NCBI RefSeq assembly: GCF_900142445.1
Contig: NZ_FRAV01000017.1
Location: forward strand, 41,948 to 105,947
Length of the DNA stretch: 64,000 nucleotides
Direction of reading: 5' to 3'
DNA from: Chryseobacterium polytrichastri
GTDB taxonomy: Bacteria; Bacteroidota; Bacteroidia; Flavobacteriales; Weeksellaceae
A program made the position numbers and the translations under genes. Positions 52,528 through 60,955 of the stretch are shown piece after piece. The notes under the pieces were generated by a model. The model had not been told where the DNA came from. It searched no databases and saw only the letters and a list, made by a program, of their open reading frames with translations. Positions within the stretch are counted from its first letter, which is position 1, and each line of letters opens with the position of its first letter.

Positions 52528-52560
52528 AAACCTAACGGGTTTCCAAAACCCGTTAGGTTT
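52528..52560. terminator. strong hairpin terminator
   Basis: AAACCTAACGGGTT pairs with AACCCGTTAGGTTT (14 bp) around 5 bases, followed by a T-run on the plus strand and preceded by A5. No plus-strand gene ends just before it, so it may shield truC from upstream transcription or belong to the repeat. Confidence 0.75.
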
Positions 52561-52650
52561 TTATTCAACAACACAAGTTTGCGAAAATCAAAAGAGTAAT
52601 TTTTAACGAAGGTTTTTATCGAATAGATTTGAAATTTCTACTTTTGCCAC

Positions 52651-53346
52651 ATGTTAGAAATTCTTTATCGAGACGAACATCTTATTGCCATCAATAAACC
52701 GAGCGGATTATTGGTTCATAAATCTTTTTATTCCGGAGAGGCAGATACCTATGCTATTCAGGAATTAAGAAACCAGATTGGACAAAAAGTGTATCCTGTG
52801 CATCGTCTTGACCGAAAAACTTCGGGGGTCTTGTTGTTCACTTTAGATAAAGAAACCTTGAGACTCATGAGCGATCAGTTTGCATCACGAGAAGTCGAAA
52901 AGAAATACATAGCCATTCTTCGGGGTTGGGCGAAAGAAGAAGAAACCATCGATTATGATTTGATTAATGAAAATGAAGTCAAGCAAAACGCGATTACTTA
53001 TTATCGACGTTTACAGACTTCAGAAATAGATTTACCTTTTTTAAAACATCAAACTTCAAGATATTGTTTAGTTGAAGCCATTCCTGAAACAGGAAGATTT
53101 CATCAGCTGAGAAAACATTTTAAGCATATTTTACATCCTATTTTAGGTTGTCGAAAACACGGTTGTAACAAACAGAATAAGTTATGGCTTCAAACATTTG
53201 AAATAAACAAGATGACACTTCATGCCCATCAATTGATTTTTAATCATCCTATTTCTAACGAAAAAATTACAGTAAATGCTACTATAGATGATGAGTTCAA
53301 AAGAATAGGAGATATTTTGAAGTTCGATTTGAGTTCTTATTCTTAA
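52651..53346 (+). CDS. truC: tRNA pseudouridine(65) synthase
   Basis: 231 aa, RluA-superfamily. The catalytic motif is in VHRLDRKTSGVLLF (Asp of RLDR, near residue 54). Length, the IAINKPSGLLVHKS N-terminus and HQLRKHFKHILHPILGCRKH match TruC, which modifies U65 in several tRNAs, better than RluC/RluD (no S4 domain). A perfect -7 box TACTTTTG at 52639-52646 ends 4 bases before the ATG, hinting at a leaderless mRNA. A 16-bp terminator hairpin follows. Confidence 0.9.
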   Translation: MLEILYRDEHLIAINKPSGLLVHKSFYSGEADTYAIQELRNQIGQKVYPVHRLDRKTSGVLLFTLDKETLRLMSDQFASREVEKKYIAILRGWAKEEETIDYDLINENEVKQNAITYYRRLQTSEIDLPFLKHQTSRYCLVEAIPETGRFHQLRKHFKHILHPILGCRKHGCNKQNKLWLQTFEINKMTLHAHQLIFNHPISNEKITVNATIDDEFKRIGDILKFDLSSYS

Positions 53347-53407
53347 TTTAAACGCACATTTATTTATTAATAAATGTCTATGCTAGAGGGGAAAGTCTCT
53401 AGGAAAT

Positions 53408-53440
53408 ATCCTTGTCAAGGTTTTAAACCTTGACAAGGAT
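53408..53440. terminator. terminator after truC
   Basis: ATCCTTGTCAAGGTTT (53408-53423) pairs with AAACCTTGACAAGGAT (53425-53440), a near-perfect 16-bp palindrome ending in GGATAAAAAC. The gap 53441-53641 is AT-rich with only a -7 box (TATTTTTG, 53619-53626) for pyrD. Confidence 0.6.
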
Positions 53441-53641
53441 AAAAACTATGTTCATAATATTAATTGTCTTAACTGTGCTTTGTTAAATAAAACCATTGTG
53501 TTAAAAATCTCTCGTTGATTTTGCAGATTAACCAGATGTTTGTGTTTTATAGATGATACTTATAAAACATTTTTACATAAAATATCATACGTTAATCAAC
53601 CATTAATTTTAAAATGAGTATTTTTGTAAAACTTTTTTTCA

Positions 53642-54679
53642 ATGTACAAATCGCTTATTCGCCCGATTCTTTTCAAATTTGATCCTGAAGAAGTACACCA
53701 CTTTACTTTTTCGATGCTAAAGAATTTTGGGTTTCTTACCAAATTATTTTTCCCTAAACCTATTGAAGATAAACGTCTGGAAAGAGAAGTTTTCGGATTG
53801 AAATTTAAAAATCCTGTAGGGTTGGCGGCCGGTTTTGATAAAAATGCGGTGTTGTTTAACGAACTGGGAGATTTGGGTTTCGGATTTGTAGAAATCGGGA
53901 CGGTAACACCAAGAGCACAAGCCGGAAACCCTAAGAAAAGATTATTTCGTCTGATAGAAGACGGAGGAATCATCAACAGAATGGGTTTCAACAACGATGG
54001 TTTGGAAGCAGCAATCGAAAAACTGAAAGGCAATAAAGGAAAAATAATCATCGGTGGAAACATCGGAAAAAATACAGATACAAGCCCGGAAAATTACACG
54101 CAGGATTATCTGGATTGTTTTGAAGGTCTTCATCCTCATGTAGATTATTTTGTACTGAATGTAAGCTGCCCAAATGTGGGAAGTCATGCTAAATTGGAAG
54201 ATGTAGAATATTTACGAGAGCTGATTACAGCGGTAAAGAAAATCAATCAAACTAAACCAAGTCAAAAACCAATCTTGCTAAAAATTGCTCCGGATTTGAA
54301 CAATCAGCAATTGGACGAAATTATTGAATTGATTGCAGAAACAAAAATCGACGGAATTGTAGTTTCCAACACATCAGTAAATAGAGAAGGCTTAAAAACT
54401 TCGCCTGAATTTTTAGAACAAATAGGAAATGGCGGTTTAAGCGGAAAACCGATTCGTGAGAGAAGTACAAAAATGATCAAATATCTTTCGGATAAAAGTA
54501 ACAGAGCTTTCCCAATCATCGGAGTTGGTGGAATTCACTCTGCTAAAGATGCGATTGAAAAATTAGATGCAGGAGCGACTTTAATTCAGTTGTACACAGG
54601 ATTTATTTATGAAGGCCCTGAATTGATTAACGAAATTAATAAGGAACTTTTAAAAAGAGCAAGCAGATTACCGAGATAA
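53642..54679 (+). CDS. pyrD: dihydroorotate dehydrogenase (quinone), class 2
   Basis: 345 aa. The N-terminal helical extension ([21 protein letters not shown]) is the membrane-associating, quinone-binding part that marks class 2. FMN and substrate motifs: [56 protein letters not shown] and [12 protein letters not shown]. Oxidises dihydroorotate to orotate in pyrimidine synthesis. A single gene with its own -7 box and a terminator. Confidence 0.97.
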   Translation: MYKSLIRPILFKFDPEEVHHFTFSMLKNFGFLTKLFFPKPIEDKRLEREVFGLKFKNPVGLAAGFDKNAVLFNELGDLGFGFVEIGTVTPRAQAGNPKKRLFRLIEDGGIINRMGFNNDGLEAAIEKLKGNKGKIIIGGNIGKNTDTSPENYTQDYLDCFEGLHPHVDYFVLNVSCPNVGSHAKLEDVEYLRELITAVKKINQTKPSQKPILLKIAPDLNNQQLDEIIELIAETKIDGIVVSNTSVNREGLKTSPEFLEQIGNGGLSGKPIRERSTKMIKYLSDKSNRAFPIIGVGGIHSAKDAIEKLDAGATLIQLYTGFIYEGPELINEINKELLKRASRLPR

Positions 54680-54682
54680 ATT

Positions 54683-54707
54683 AAAAGAGAGTTTTACACT
54701 CTCTTTT
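54683..54707. terminator. bidirectional intrinsic terminator
   Basis: AAAAGAGAGT pairs with ACTCTCTTTT around TTTAC, followed by T-run; lies between convergent pyrD and the gene ending at 54708. Confidence 0.8.
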
Positions 54708-55592
54708 TTATTTTGACTTTCTAACAGACGCATTTTTTACATCAACCATAAAAGTATAAGCTGATGTAGATTCTGTTTTGTTTACTTTAAAAGTTAACAT
54801 TTTTCTGTCTTTGGATTTTGTTTCTTTAGTATCGTAAATATTTTCAAGACAGCTTTCTGTGAGAAATTCTTCATAGTTCTTGTAATTCCAGTCTTTGGTA
54901 AAGTACAAAACCCGATATCCTTTTTCGCCTTCACTTGCCCCGCATCTTCCGCACGCATTGAAATTTGATGATTCTTCAAAATACAGCAAAACACGATTTC
55001 CATTTTCTCCGGAAGCGTAAGAAATTAATTGATTGCCTCCATGTTTATTAATAAAATCAAAAGTGTTGATCTTTTTATTGTTGGGTAAAATCAGGTAATT
55101 ATTATAACGGTAAATCATATCATTGCCGGTGAATAATTTTGCTGGCTGAGTTTTTCCATTCAAATAAAAGTTACCCAAAATAGGATTTTCTTTATCGTTT
55201 TGCTCAAAAACAATAGATTCATTAGGATGTAAAGCTTCTGCGATTTCTGCAGTTTTCTCTACTTTTTGAGGGGAAGTAATGCTGTCTCTGAAACTTTTAG
55301 AATGCTGCTTTTGCTTGGTTCCAAAATTATACAAAGACAATTTTCCATAATCGTAAATGCCTGTCAATGGGATTTTCTTTTGGTATTTATCATAATAATA
55401 CCATCCGTCTACAAAATATTGATAAAGACTGCAGTCGGGAATTCCTGCAAAATGAAGTTGCATGGTGACAGGAACTCCCGCAATTTCTCCTTTGAAAGTC
55501 TGAGATGAATCTGTTACTTTCTTTAATTCAACCTTCTGACAGAGAAAAAAAGATAAGCTTAAAGAAAATAAGAAGGTTAAAAGTTTTTTCAT
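54708..55592 (-). CDS. hypothetical secreted protein
   Basis: 294 aa with signal peptide (MKKLLTFLFSLSLSFFLCQ); the Cys could be a lipobox (FFLC) but is atypical. Beta-strand-rich: TFKGEIAGVPVTMQLHFAGI looks like the start of a small beta-barrel, and NACGRCGASEGEKG near residue 215 has a CxxC. No family that I can name. Starts 27 bp downstream of the DUF445 gene's stop and may be co-transcribed with it. Confidence 0.7.
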   Translation of the reverse strand: MKKLLTFLFSLSLSFFLCQKVELKKVTDSSQTFKGEIAGVPVTMQLHFAGIPDCSLYQYFVDGWYYYDKYQKKIPLTGIYDYGKLSLYNFGTKQKQHSKSFRDSITSPQKVEKTAEIAEALHPNESIVFEQNDKENPILGNFYLNGKTQPAKLFTGNDMIYRYNNYLILPNNKKINTFDFINKHGGNQLISYASGENGNRVLLYFEESSNFNACGRCGASEGEKGYRVLYFTKDWNYKNYEEFLTESCLENIYDTKETKSKDRKMLTFKVNKTESTSAYTFMVDVKNASVRKSK

Positions 55593-55619
55593 GGTTGGGT
55601 GAGCATAGTTCTTAGTTAA

Positions 55620-56864
55620 TTAGAGGAAGAAGTTTGAAATTGTGTAGATAATCAAACCAACCAATCCGCCAACCAAGGTTCCGTTGACACGAATAAACTG
55701 AAGGTCTTTTCCGACCTCTAGTTCCAGCTTCTCACTCAATTCTTTACCTTTCCAGTTTCCAACAGTTGAACTGATGAGGTTTCCAAATTGATGGGTGTTT
55801 TTAAGAATGTATTTGTAAGCAGTGACACGAACCCAATGATCTATTTTATTTTGAAGCTTTTCGTCAGTTTTAAGGTTTTGTGAAAACTCATTCAGGTTTT
55901 TAGATAAATAATTTTTTAGTGAAGATCCATTATCCTGTAATTCTTTCACCAATGTTTTTTTTATGGAAAACCAGATGTCATTAGAATATTCGTCTAGTTT
56001 ATCATTTTTCAGGAAGTTGTTTTTAATGTCTTTAAATTCATCTTCCCATTTTGGATCTTCTTTTAAGTCAGTTGAAAATTCATAAATCTTTTTTGTGATT
56101 AAAGCTCTGATATCATGTTCAGGATCTTCTTCAACTTCTTTGAAAAAATCTGCAAGACCGCTGGCAATCTTATCTGCAATTTTATTGTCAACAAAAGACG
56201 GAATAAAAGAATAGCTTCCTTCTTTTACACGATTTTGAATCATTTCATCATTTTCAATGATATAATCTTTGATCTGTTTGGAGAGGTTGGTGATAATTCT
56301 TTGATGATCGTTTTTGTCTAAAAGATAATTAATTCCGTTTCCGATGATCTTATTTAATTTAATATCATCTGTCATTTCCGAAACCTTTTTACTGATGAAA
56401 CTGCTTACCGTAGAATCATCCAGCTTATTCAGAATATCCAAGACAATATCGGAAAGGTTTTTAATTAGAATTTCCTGGTTTTTTTCTTTGGTGAGCCATT
56501 CTCCAACAAAATTTGAGACCTTAAGTTTCTGAATATAAGGACGGATATTTTGAGGGGAAAGAAAATTAGATACGACAAAGCTTCCTAGGTTGTCTCCAAG
56601 CCTTTCTTTGCTGTTTTCAATTAAATTGGTATGTGGAATGGGCAATCCAAGAGGATGACTAAAAAGAGCTGTTACTGCAAACCAATCGGCCAATGCACCC
56701 ACCATTGCTGCTTCAGAAAAAGCACGAACATAACCGATCCAATGAGAATCATTTGATTTTTGGAGTATCGTGGTAATAATAAATACAATGGCCATCAACA
56801 CAAAGAGTCCCGTGGCAAATGCTTTATATTTTCTTAACTGTTTTCTTTTCGCTTCATCATTCAT
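55620..56864 (-). CDS. DUF445 family membrane protein
   Basis: 414 aa. An N-terminal membrane helix (FVLMAIVFIITTIL), the DUF445 signature RAFSEAAMVGALADWFAVTA with PLGLPIPHTNLI after it, a long helical middle (about residues 100-370) that may form a periplasmic coiled structure, and a C-terminal membrane helix (LVGGLVGLIIYTISNFF). Known as YjiN/YheB-like; function unknown, possibly envelope related. Confidence 0.93.
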   Translation of the reverse strand: MNDEAKRKQLRKYKAFATGLFVLMAIVFIITTILQKSNDSHWIGYVRAFSEAAMVGALADWFAVTALFSHPLGLPIPHTNLIENSKERLGDNLGSFVVSNFLSPQNIRPYIQKLKVSNFVGEWLTKEKNQEILIKNLSDIVLDILNKLDDSTVSSFISKKVSEMTDDIKLNKIIGNGINYLLDKNDHQRIITNLSKQIKDYIIENDEMIQNRVKEGSYSFIPSFVDNKIADKIASGLADFFKEVEEDPEHDIRALITKKIYEFSTDLKEDPKWEDEFKDIKNNFLKNDKLDEYSNDIWFSIKKTLVKELQDNGSSLKNYLSKNLNEFSQNLKTDEKLQNKIDHWVRVTAYKYILKNTHQFGNLISSTVGNWKGKELSEKLELEVGKDLQFIRVNGTLVGGLVGLIIYTISNFFL

Positions 56865-56917
56865 ATTCTCAAATTTACTAAATTTGGTATGAAACTATTT
56901 AATATTAAGTAAAAGCT

Positions 56918-57083
56918 TTAACCACAAAAGGCACAAAAGTTTTTGCTGTATTAAAAAAGTCTTTTAAGAGCACATTAGTTTTTTGAAAATCTAAGATTTT
57001 CTTACTTCTGTGAACTTTTGATTATTAATTTTTAAACTTCAAAGATTAAAGCATTAAAAATTTTTGTGCCTTTTGTGGTTTAA
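56918..57083. repeat. inverted repeat element ACCACAAAAGGCACAAAA
   Basis: TTAACCACAAAAGGCACAAAA at 56918-56938 is mirrored by TTTTGTGCCTTTTGTGGTTTAA at 57062-57083, with about 120 AT-rich bases between. The same arm type (ACCACAAAAGTCACAAAA) recurs at 58481-58636. It fills the gap between the DUF445 and msrB genes. Confidence 0.7.
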
Positions 57084-57105
57084 TTTAAATATTTAAATAA
57101 TTCTT

Positions 57106-57549
57106 ATGGAAAACGAAGCAAAAAACAATCCATATTACTCAAGAACAGACACTACTAAACTTGAGATCTCTAATGAAGAATGGAAAAAGATCTTAGCGCC
57201 CGACTTATATGCCATCGCGAGAGAAGCGGCAACAGAAAGAGCTTTTACAGGAAAATATAATGAATTCGACGAAATCGGAGATTATTATTGCGCCGTTTGT
57301 GGAAATCATTTATTCCGTTCTACTTCAAAATTTTCGAGCAGTTGCGGATGGCCAAGTTTCTTTGAAGCAGATAAAGAAGGCGTATATTATAAAAAAGATA
57401 CCGCTTATGGAATGGAAAGAGTAGAGGTACTTTGCAAACGATGTGACTCACATTTGGGGCACGTCTTTGATGATGGTCCGAAGCCTACAGGACTGCGTTA
57501 TTGCATGAATTCTGTAAGCTTGGAATTTGTTCCGGATACGCAAAAATAA
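57106..57549 (+). CDS. msrB: peptide-methionine (R)-S-oxide reductase
   Basis: 147 aa. Repairs methionine-R-sulfoxide. Structural zinc pairs in CAVCGNHLF and CKRCDSHLGH, signature FSSSCGWPSFFEA, and catalytic Cys in LRYCMNSVSL near the C-terminus. No signal peptide, so cytoplasmic. The second, resolving Cys position is not evident. Single gene between intergenic repeats. Confidence 0.96.
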   Translation: MENEAKNNPYYSRTDTTKLEISNEEWKKILAPDLYAIAREAATERAFTGKYNEFDEIGDYYCAVCGNHLFRSTSKFSSSCGWPSFFEADKEGVYYKKDTAYGMERVEVLCKRCDSHLGHVFDDGPKPTGLRYCMNSVSLEFVPDTQK

Positions 57550-57676
57550 GCCTTTTAATTCACAGAATCAGGACGTTAAAGTTTCTTAAATTGAGTTAAA
57601 CTTCTTTCGTTTTTAACTACTTGGTAATTATGTTTTTATAAATTTGCCTTCTAATTTGAATTTAACATAATATTGA

Positions 57677-58429
57677 ATGAAAGGATTGTATAGCGTATTA
57701 GGTGTTGTATACATGGTTACTACTTCATTTTATATTTCTCCCGAAAAAGGAAATATAAAGAAGGAAAACATCAACACAAAAATTGAAAGAATAGAGACCA
57801 CCACATCTGAGAAGACTACTACGGTATCTTCGTCAGAAGCATTGTACAAATCAATTACATTTGAAGTAGGGCACGAACTTAACGAAGAAGTTTTCTTTAA
57901 AGCTTTAACAGGTTTTGAGAATTTAAAGAAAGCTGGTTTGCTTAATCAGGATGCTCACTTATTAACAGTATGCGATTTTTCAATGTCTTCTAACACGAAA
58001 AGACTTTGGGTGATTGACACAGAAGAAAAGAAAGTATTATTCAACTCACTGGTAGCACATGGAAAGAATACGGGTGAAGAATTTGCCACTAACTTTTCAA
58101 ACACCAATAGTTCGCTTCAAAGCAGCTTAGGATTTTATATCACGGATGCTACTTATAACGGAGACAACGGGTATTCTTTAAGATTGCTGGGAATGGATAA
58201 AGGCTTTAATGATGCCGCTTATAAAAGAGCAATCGTCATGCACGGAGCTGATTATGTGAGCGAAGATTTTGCAGCAGTGCATAAGAGAATCGGAAGAAGT
58301 TGGGGATGTCCTGCTGTTCCAAGAGATCTTACACAGCCAATCATTAATACAATAAAAGGAAGAAATTGCCTTTTCATTTATTATCCCGATCAGAATTATC
58401 TTTCCAAATCAGAATGGTTAAAAGCATAA
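57677..58429 (+). CDS. murein L,D-transpeptidase catalytic-domain family protein
   Basis: 250 aa. An N-terminal hydrophobic segment (YSVLGVVYMVTTSFYIS) serves as signal or anchor, followed by a Thr/Ser-rich linker. The YkuD-like domain shows VMHGADYVSED and IGRSWGCPAVP, i.e. the H-x(n)-S-x-G-C-P catalytic pattern. This branch is common in Bacteroidetes; it may make 3-3 crosslinks or attach lipoproteins. A terminator follows. Confidence 0.88.
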   Translation: MKGLYSVLGVVYMVTTSFYISPEKGNIKKENINTKIERIETTTSEKTTTVSSSEALYKSITFEVGHELNEEVFFKALTGFENLKKAGLLNQDAHLLTVCDFSMSSNTKRLWVIDTEEKKVLFNSLVAHGKNTGEEFATNFSNTNSSLQSSLGFYITDATYNGDNGYSLRLLGMDKGFNDAAYKRAIVMHGADYVSEDFAAVHKRIGRSWGCPAVPRDLTQPIINTIKGRNCLFIYYPDQNYLSKSEWLKA

Positions 58430-58433
58430 GAAC

Positions 58434-58460
58434 AAAAGCAGTCTACATCAGACTGCTTTT
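58434..58460 (+). terminator. intrinsic terminator
   Basis: AAAAGCAGTC/GACTGCTTTT, 10-bp stem, 7-base loop, followed by TT-rich sequence, 4 bases after the preceding stop. Confidence 0.85.
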
Positions 58461-58480
58461 TTATTACACTAGCTTACGCT

Positions 58481-58636
58481 TTAACCACAAAAGTCACAAA
58501 ATATTTTGACACGTAAGATATTTTAAGTTTCATCTAAAAGCATAAAGAAGAACACTTAAGTTTTAAAAATCTGTACATATTGTGTGCTTTCGAATAGCTT
58601 AAAGAAAAAATACTTTTGCCTCTTTTGCGGTTAAAA
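58481..58636. repeat. second inverted repeat of the ACCACAAAAG type
   Basis: TTAACCACAAAAGTCACAAAAT at 58481-58502 faces TACTTTTGCCTCTTTTGCGGTTAAA at 58611-58635, with an AT-rich centre, in the same layout and size as 56918-57083. Confidence 0.6.
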
Positions 58637-58643
58637 TAAAAAT

Positions 58644-60023
58644 TTATAATCTATTTCGAGAAACAAATTGTATGGTAAAAGTACTTCCTTTTGATGGCTC
58701 AGATTGTAAGGAAAGATTGCCCAGATGCATTTCAATAATTCTTTTAACAATGGATAATCCGATGCCGTTTCCTTTGTCGTAATTCTTATTATTTCCACGA
58801 TAAAATAAATCAAATATTTTTAATTGATCGGCTTCTGAAATACCAATTCCATGATCTATAAAACGAATTTCAAGATTGTTGTTTTGAACTTCAATTTCTA
58901 CCAAACAGTTTTTATCAGAAGAATATTTGCAGGCGTTTTCCATTAAATTTAAAAAGGCAATCTGCAGTAAATAAGGGTTTCCATGAAAATCATAATTGCT
59001 TTCATCTTTGTCCGCCAGATTATCCATATAATGAATACCAATTCTATATTCTGAATTTTTTTGCAACAAAGCTACTTTTGCATCTGCCAAAACTTCATCC
59101 AAACGGAGATCTACAAAACTGATCTGTGAAACATCATAACTCGCCCGCGCAAAATCTAACAAAGCGGATGAGAGTTGCGATGCTTGGTTGGCGTCTTGTA
59201 AAGCATTATCAATGGAGATTTTATAATCTTCTAAGGTGATGTTTAATTCTTTAGCAAGCTCAAGTTCAGCGATTAAGGTTGAAAGCGGAGTCCTGAATTC
59301 ATGAGAAATGGTAGTAACAAATTGCTTATGATTATTAAACGATTTCTCTAATCGATTGAAGGTTGAATTAAATGTTTCGGTCAACTCATAAATTTCATCT
59401 TTCGCCTTGGGAACTACCAATCTTTTGTTGAGGTTATGTTCCGAAATATCACGAATTTGGAGAATAATATCCTTTAAAGGTTTTAATGTATAATAAGAAA
59501 ACAAAAAACCAATAATAAAAATGATGACAATGGATATGATGTAAATAATAATAACATCTTTTTTGAATTCCTCAATGTGCGCTTTTCCTGTAACATCTGT
59601 TGCGCTTCCGATGATGTAGAAATTTTCATTATTAAATTCATATTTAAACGCCATATATTGGCGATCATCTCTTTGCCAGGTAATTCTGTTTTTTTTCGTT
59701 TTAATGAGCTGATCTAAATAATGTTGATTTTTAGAAGAAGGCTGAATATCTGTGAATATCAATTTTTTATTTGAATCATAAACACTGATATCTGCTTCAT
59801 TTAATAGTTTTTTATTACGCTCATGAAGTTCGCGAATTTTGGAATCATCAATTTTAGCATCAAAAATAAATTCTGATCTCCAGGTGATTTTGTATCCTAA
59901 ACGATCATTGAATTCATCCTCCCTGTTTTTTTCAGAAACAAAATAGAGTACATACGCGAAAAGGAAAAGAATTCCCGCTGTTAATATCGCATAGTTGAGC
60001 GCTGTTCTGGTGGCTATCTTCAT
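58644..60023 (-). CDS. sensor histidine kinase with HAMP domain
   Basis: 459 aa. TM1 (ILTAGILFLFAYVLYFV), a periplasmic sensor of about 130 residues, TM2 (IIYIISIVIIFIIGFLFSYY), HAMP linker (LKPLKDIILQIRDISE), then dimerisation H-box TTISHEFRTPLSTLIAEL with the His near residue 240, N-box MENACKYS and G-boxes IDHGIGIS and GNGIGLSIVKRIIEM. The ATG overlaps the regulator stop by 4 bp. The signal is unknown; the divergent porin operon is a likely target. Confidence 0.95.
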   Translation of the reverse strand: MKIATRTALNYAILTAGILFLFAYVLYFVSEKNREDEFNDRLGYKITWRSEFIFDAKIDDSKIRELHERNKKLLNEADISVYDSNKKLIFTDIQPSSKNQHYLDQLIKTKKNRITWQRDDRQYMAFKYEFNNENFYIIGSATDVTGKAHIEEFKKDVIIIYIISIVIIFIIGFLFSYYTLKPLKDIILQIRDISEHNLNKRLVVPKAKDEIYELTETFNSTFNRLEKSFNNHKQFVTTISHEFRTPLSTLIAELELAKELNITLEDYKISIDNALQDANQASQLSSALLDFARASYDVSQISFVDLRLDEVLADAKVALLQKNSEYRIGIHYMDNLADKDESNYDFHGNPYLLQIAFLNLMENACKYSSDKNCLVEIEVQNNNLEIRFIDHGIGISEADQLKIFDLFYRGNNKNYDKGNGIGLSIVKRIIEMHLGNLSLQSEPSKGSTFTIQFVSRNRL

Positions 60024-60709
60024 AACTGGCTTGTAAAAATAAATCCAACTCCGGGTTTGGTGTGAATGAGTTTTTCATCAAAATCTTTGTCGATTTTCTT
60101 TCGTAAATAGGCGATATACACATCAATATAATTCGTTCCTGTATCAAAATGATTGCCCCAAACGTTTTCGGCAATTTCTTCACGGGTTAAAATCCTTTCG
60201 GTATTGCTCATCAGAAAAACTAAGAGCTTAAATTCTTTCGGAGTAAGAATGATTTCTTTCTCGTTTCTGAAAACACGGTTTATTTTTGTATCTACTTTAA
60301 GGTTTTGATATTCAATGTAATTCGACGATTCATTTTTTGCTGGTGAAGATGATTTTCTTAATAGGATGGCTTTTATTCGGGCATACAATTCTCTTATTTC
60401 AAAGGGTTTAACCATATAATCATCTGCTCCGGCATCGAAACCTTCAATTTTTTCGTCAATGGTTCCTAATGCAGTCAGCATAATAATCGGAAGGTCAGCA
60501 TTTTTTTGTTTAATGATTTTACTTAATTCTATGCCATTCATATTGGGAAGCATAATGTCGGTAATCACCAGGTCAAACATTATTTTATCTACCATAACCA
60601 AAGCATCTTCTGCATCTTCCGAGATGTAAATCTGATAGCCCTGACTTTCCAGTCCTCGTTTTAAAAGCGCAGAAACGCGGGCATTATCTTCTATAATTAA
60701 AACTTTCAT
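60020..60709 (-). CDS. OmpR/PhoB-family response regulator
   Basis: 229 aa. Receiver: IIEDNARVSALLKRGL, phospho-Asp in DLVITDIMLPNMNG (about residue 51), and MVKPFE. Winged helix: TPKEFKLLVFLM, IDVYIAYLRKKID, TKPGVGFIF. Its promoter has a perfect -7 box (minus TACCTTTG, 60807-60800). The 246-bp region to the divergent porin contains three direct repeats of period 11 (60853-60880), which are candidate sites for this protein. Confidence 0.95.
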   Translation of the reverse strand: MKVLIIEDNARVSALLKRGLESQGYQIYISEDAEDALVMVDKIMFDLVITDIMLPNMNGIELSKIIKQKNADLPIIMLTALGTIDEKIEGFDAGADDYMVKPFEIRELYARIKAILLRKSSSPAKNESSNYIEYQNLKVDTKINRVFRNEKEIILTPKEFKLLVFLMSNTERILTREEIAENVWGNHFDTGTNYIDVYIAYLRKKIDKDFDEKLIHTKPGVGFIFTSQL

Positions 60710-60852
60710 GTGAAAATTGTTTCAGGACGGTTATTCAAAATTTAGATTAAAATAAATATTGTCAATAGGTTGACTGTCAGTTGCCCTGTGAATCTTATAC
60801 AAAGGTATTCTATATTTTTATTTTTAAAGAAGAGATTGATTCTTTTAATAGT

Positions 60853-60880
60853 TTTCTATAAGGTTTCTAACAGTTTTCTA
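60853..60880 (+). promoter_or_regulatory. three 11-bp-spaced direct repeats upstream of the porin
   Basis: TTTCTA occurs at 60853-60858, 60864-60869 and 60875-60880, each 11 bp apart, with a partial fourth unit CTTTTA 11 bp before. A perfect -7 box TAATTTTG for the porin is at 60905-60912. Period 11 fits a tandem OmpR/PhoB-type dimer array, but spacing to the -7 box (24 bp) differs from that in the efflux system. Confidence 0.6.
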
Positions 60881-60955
60881 ACGACGTTCCTTGATTTTCA
60901 AAAGTAATTTTGTCCCGTTGAAATCAACACTAAGGATTAATAAAAAGAAAATGTT

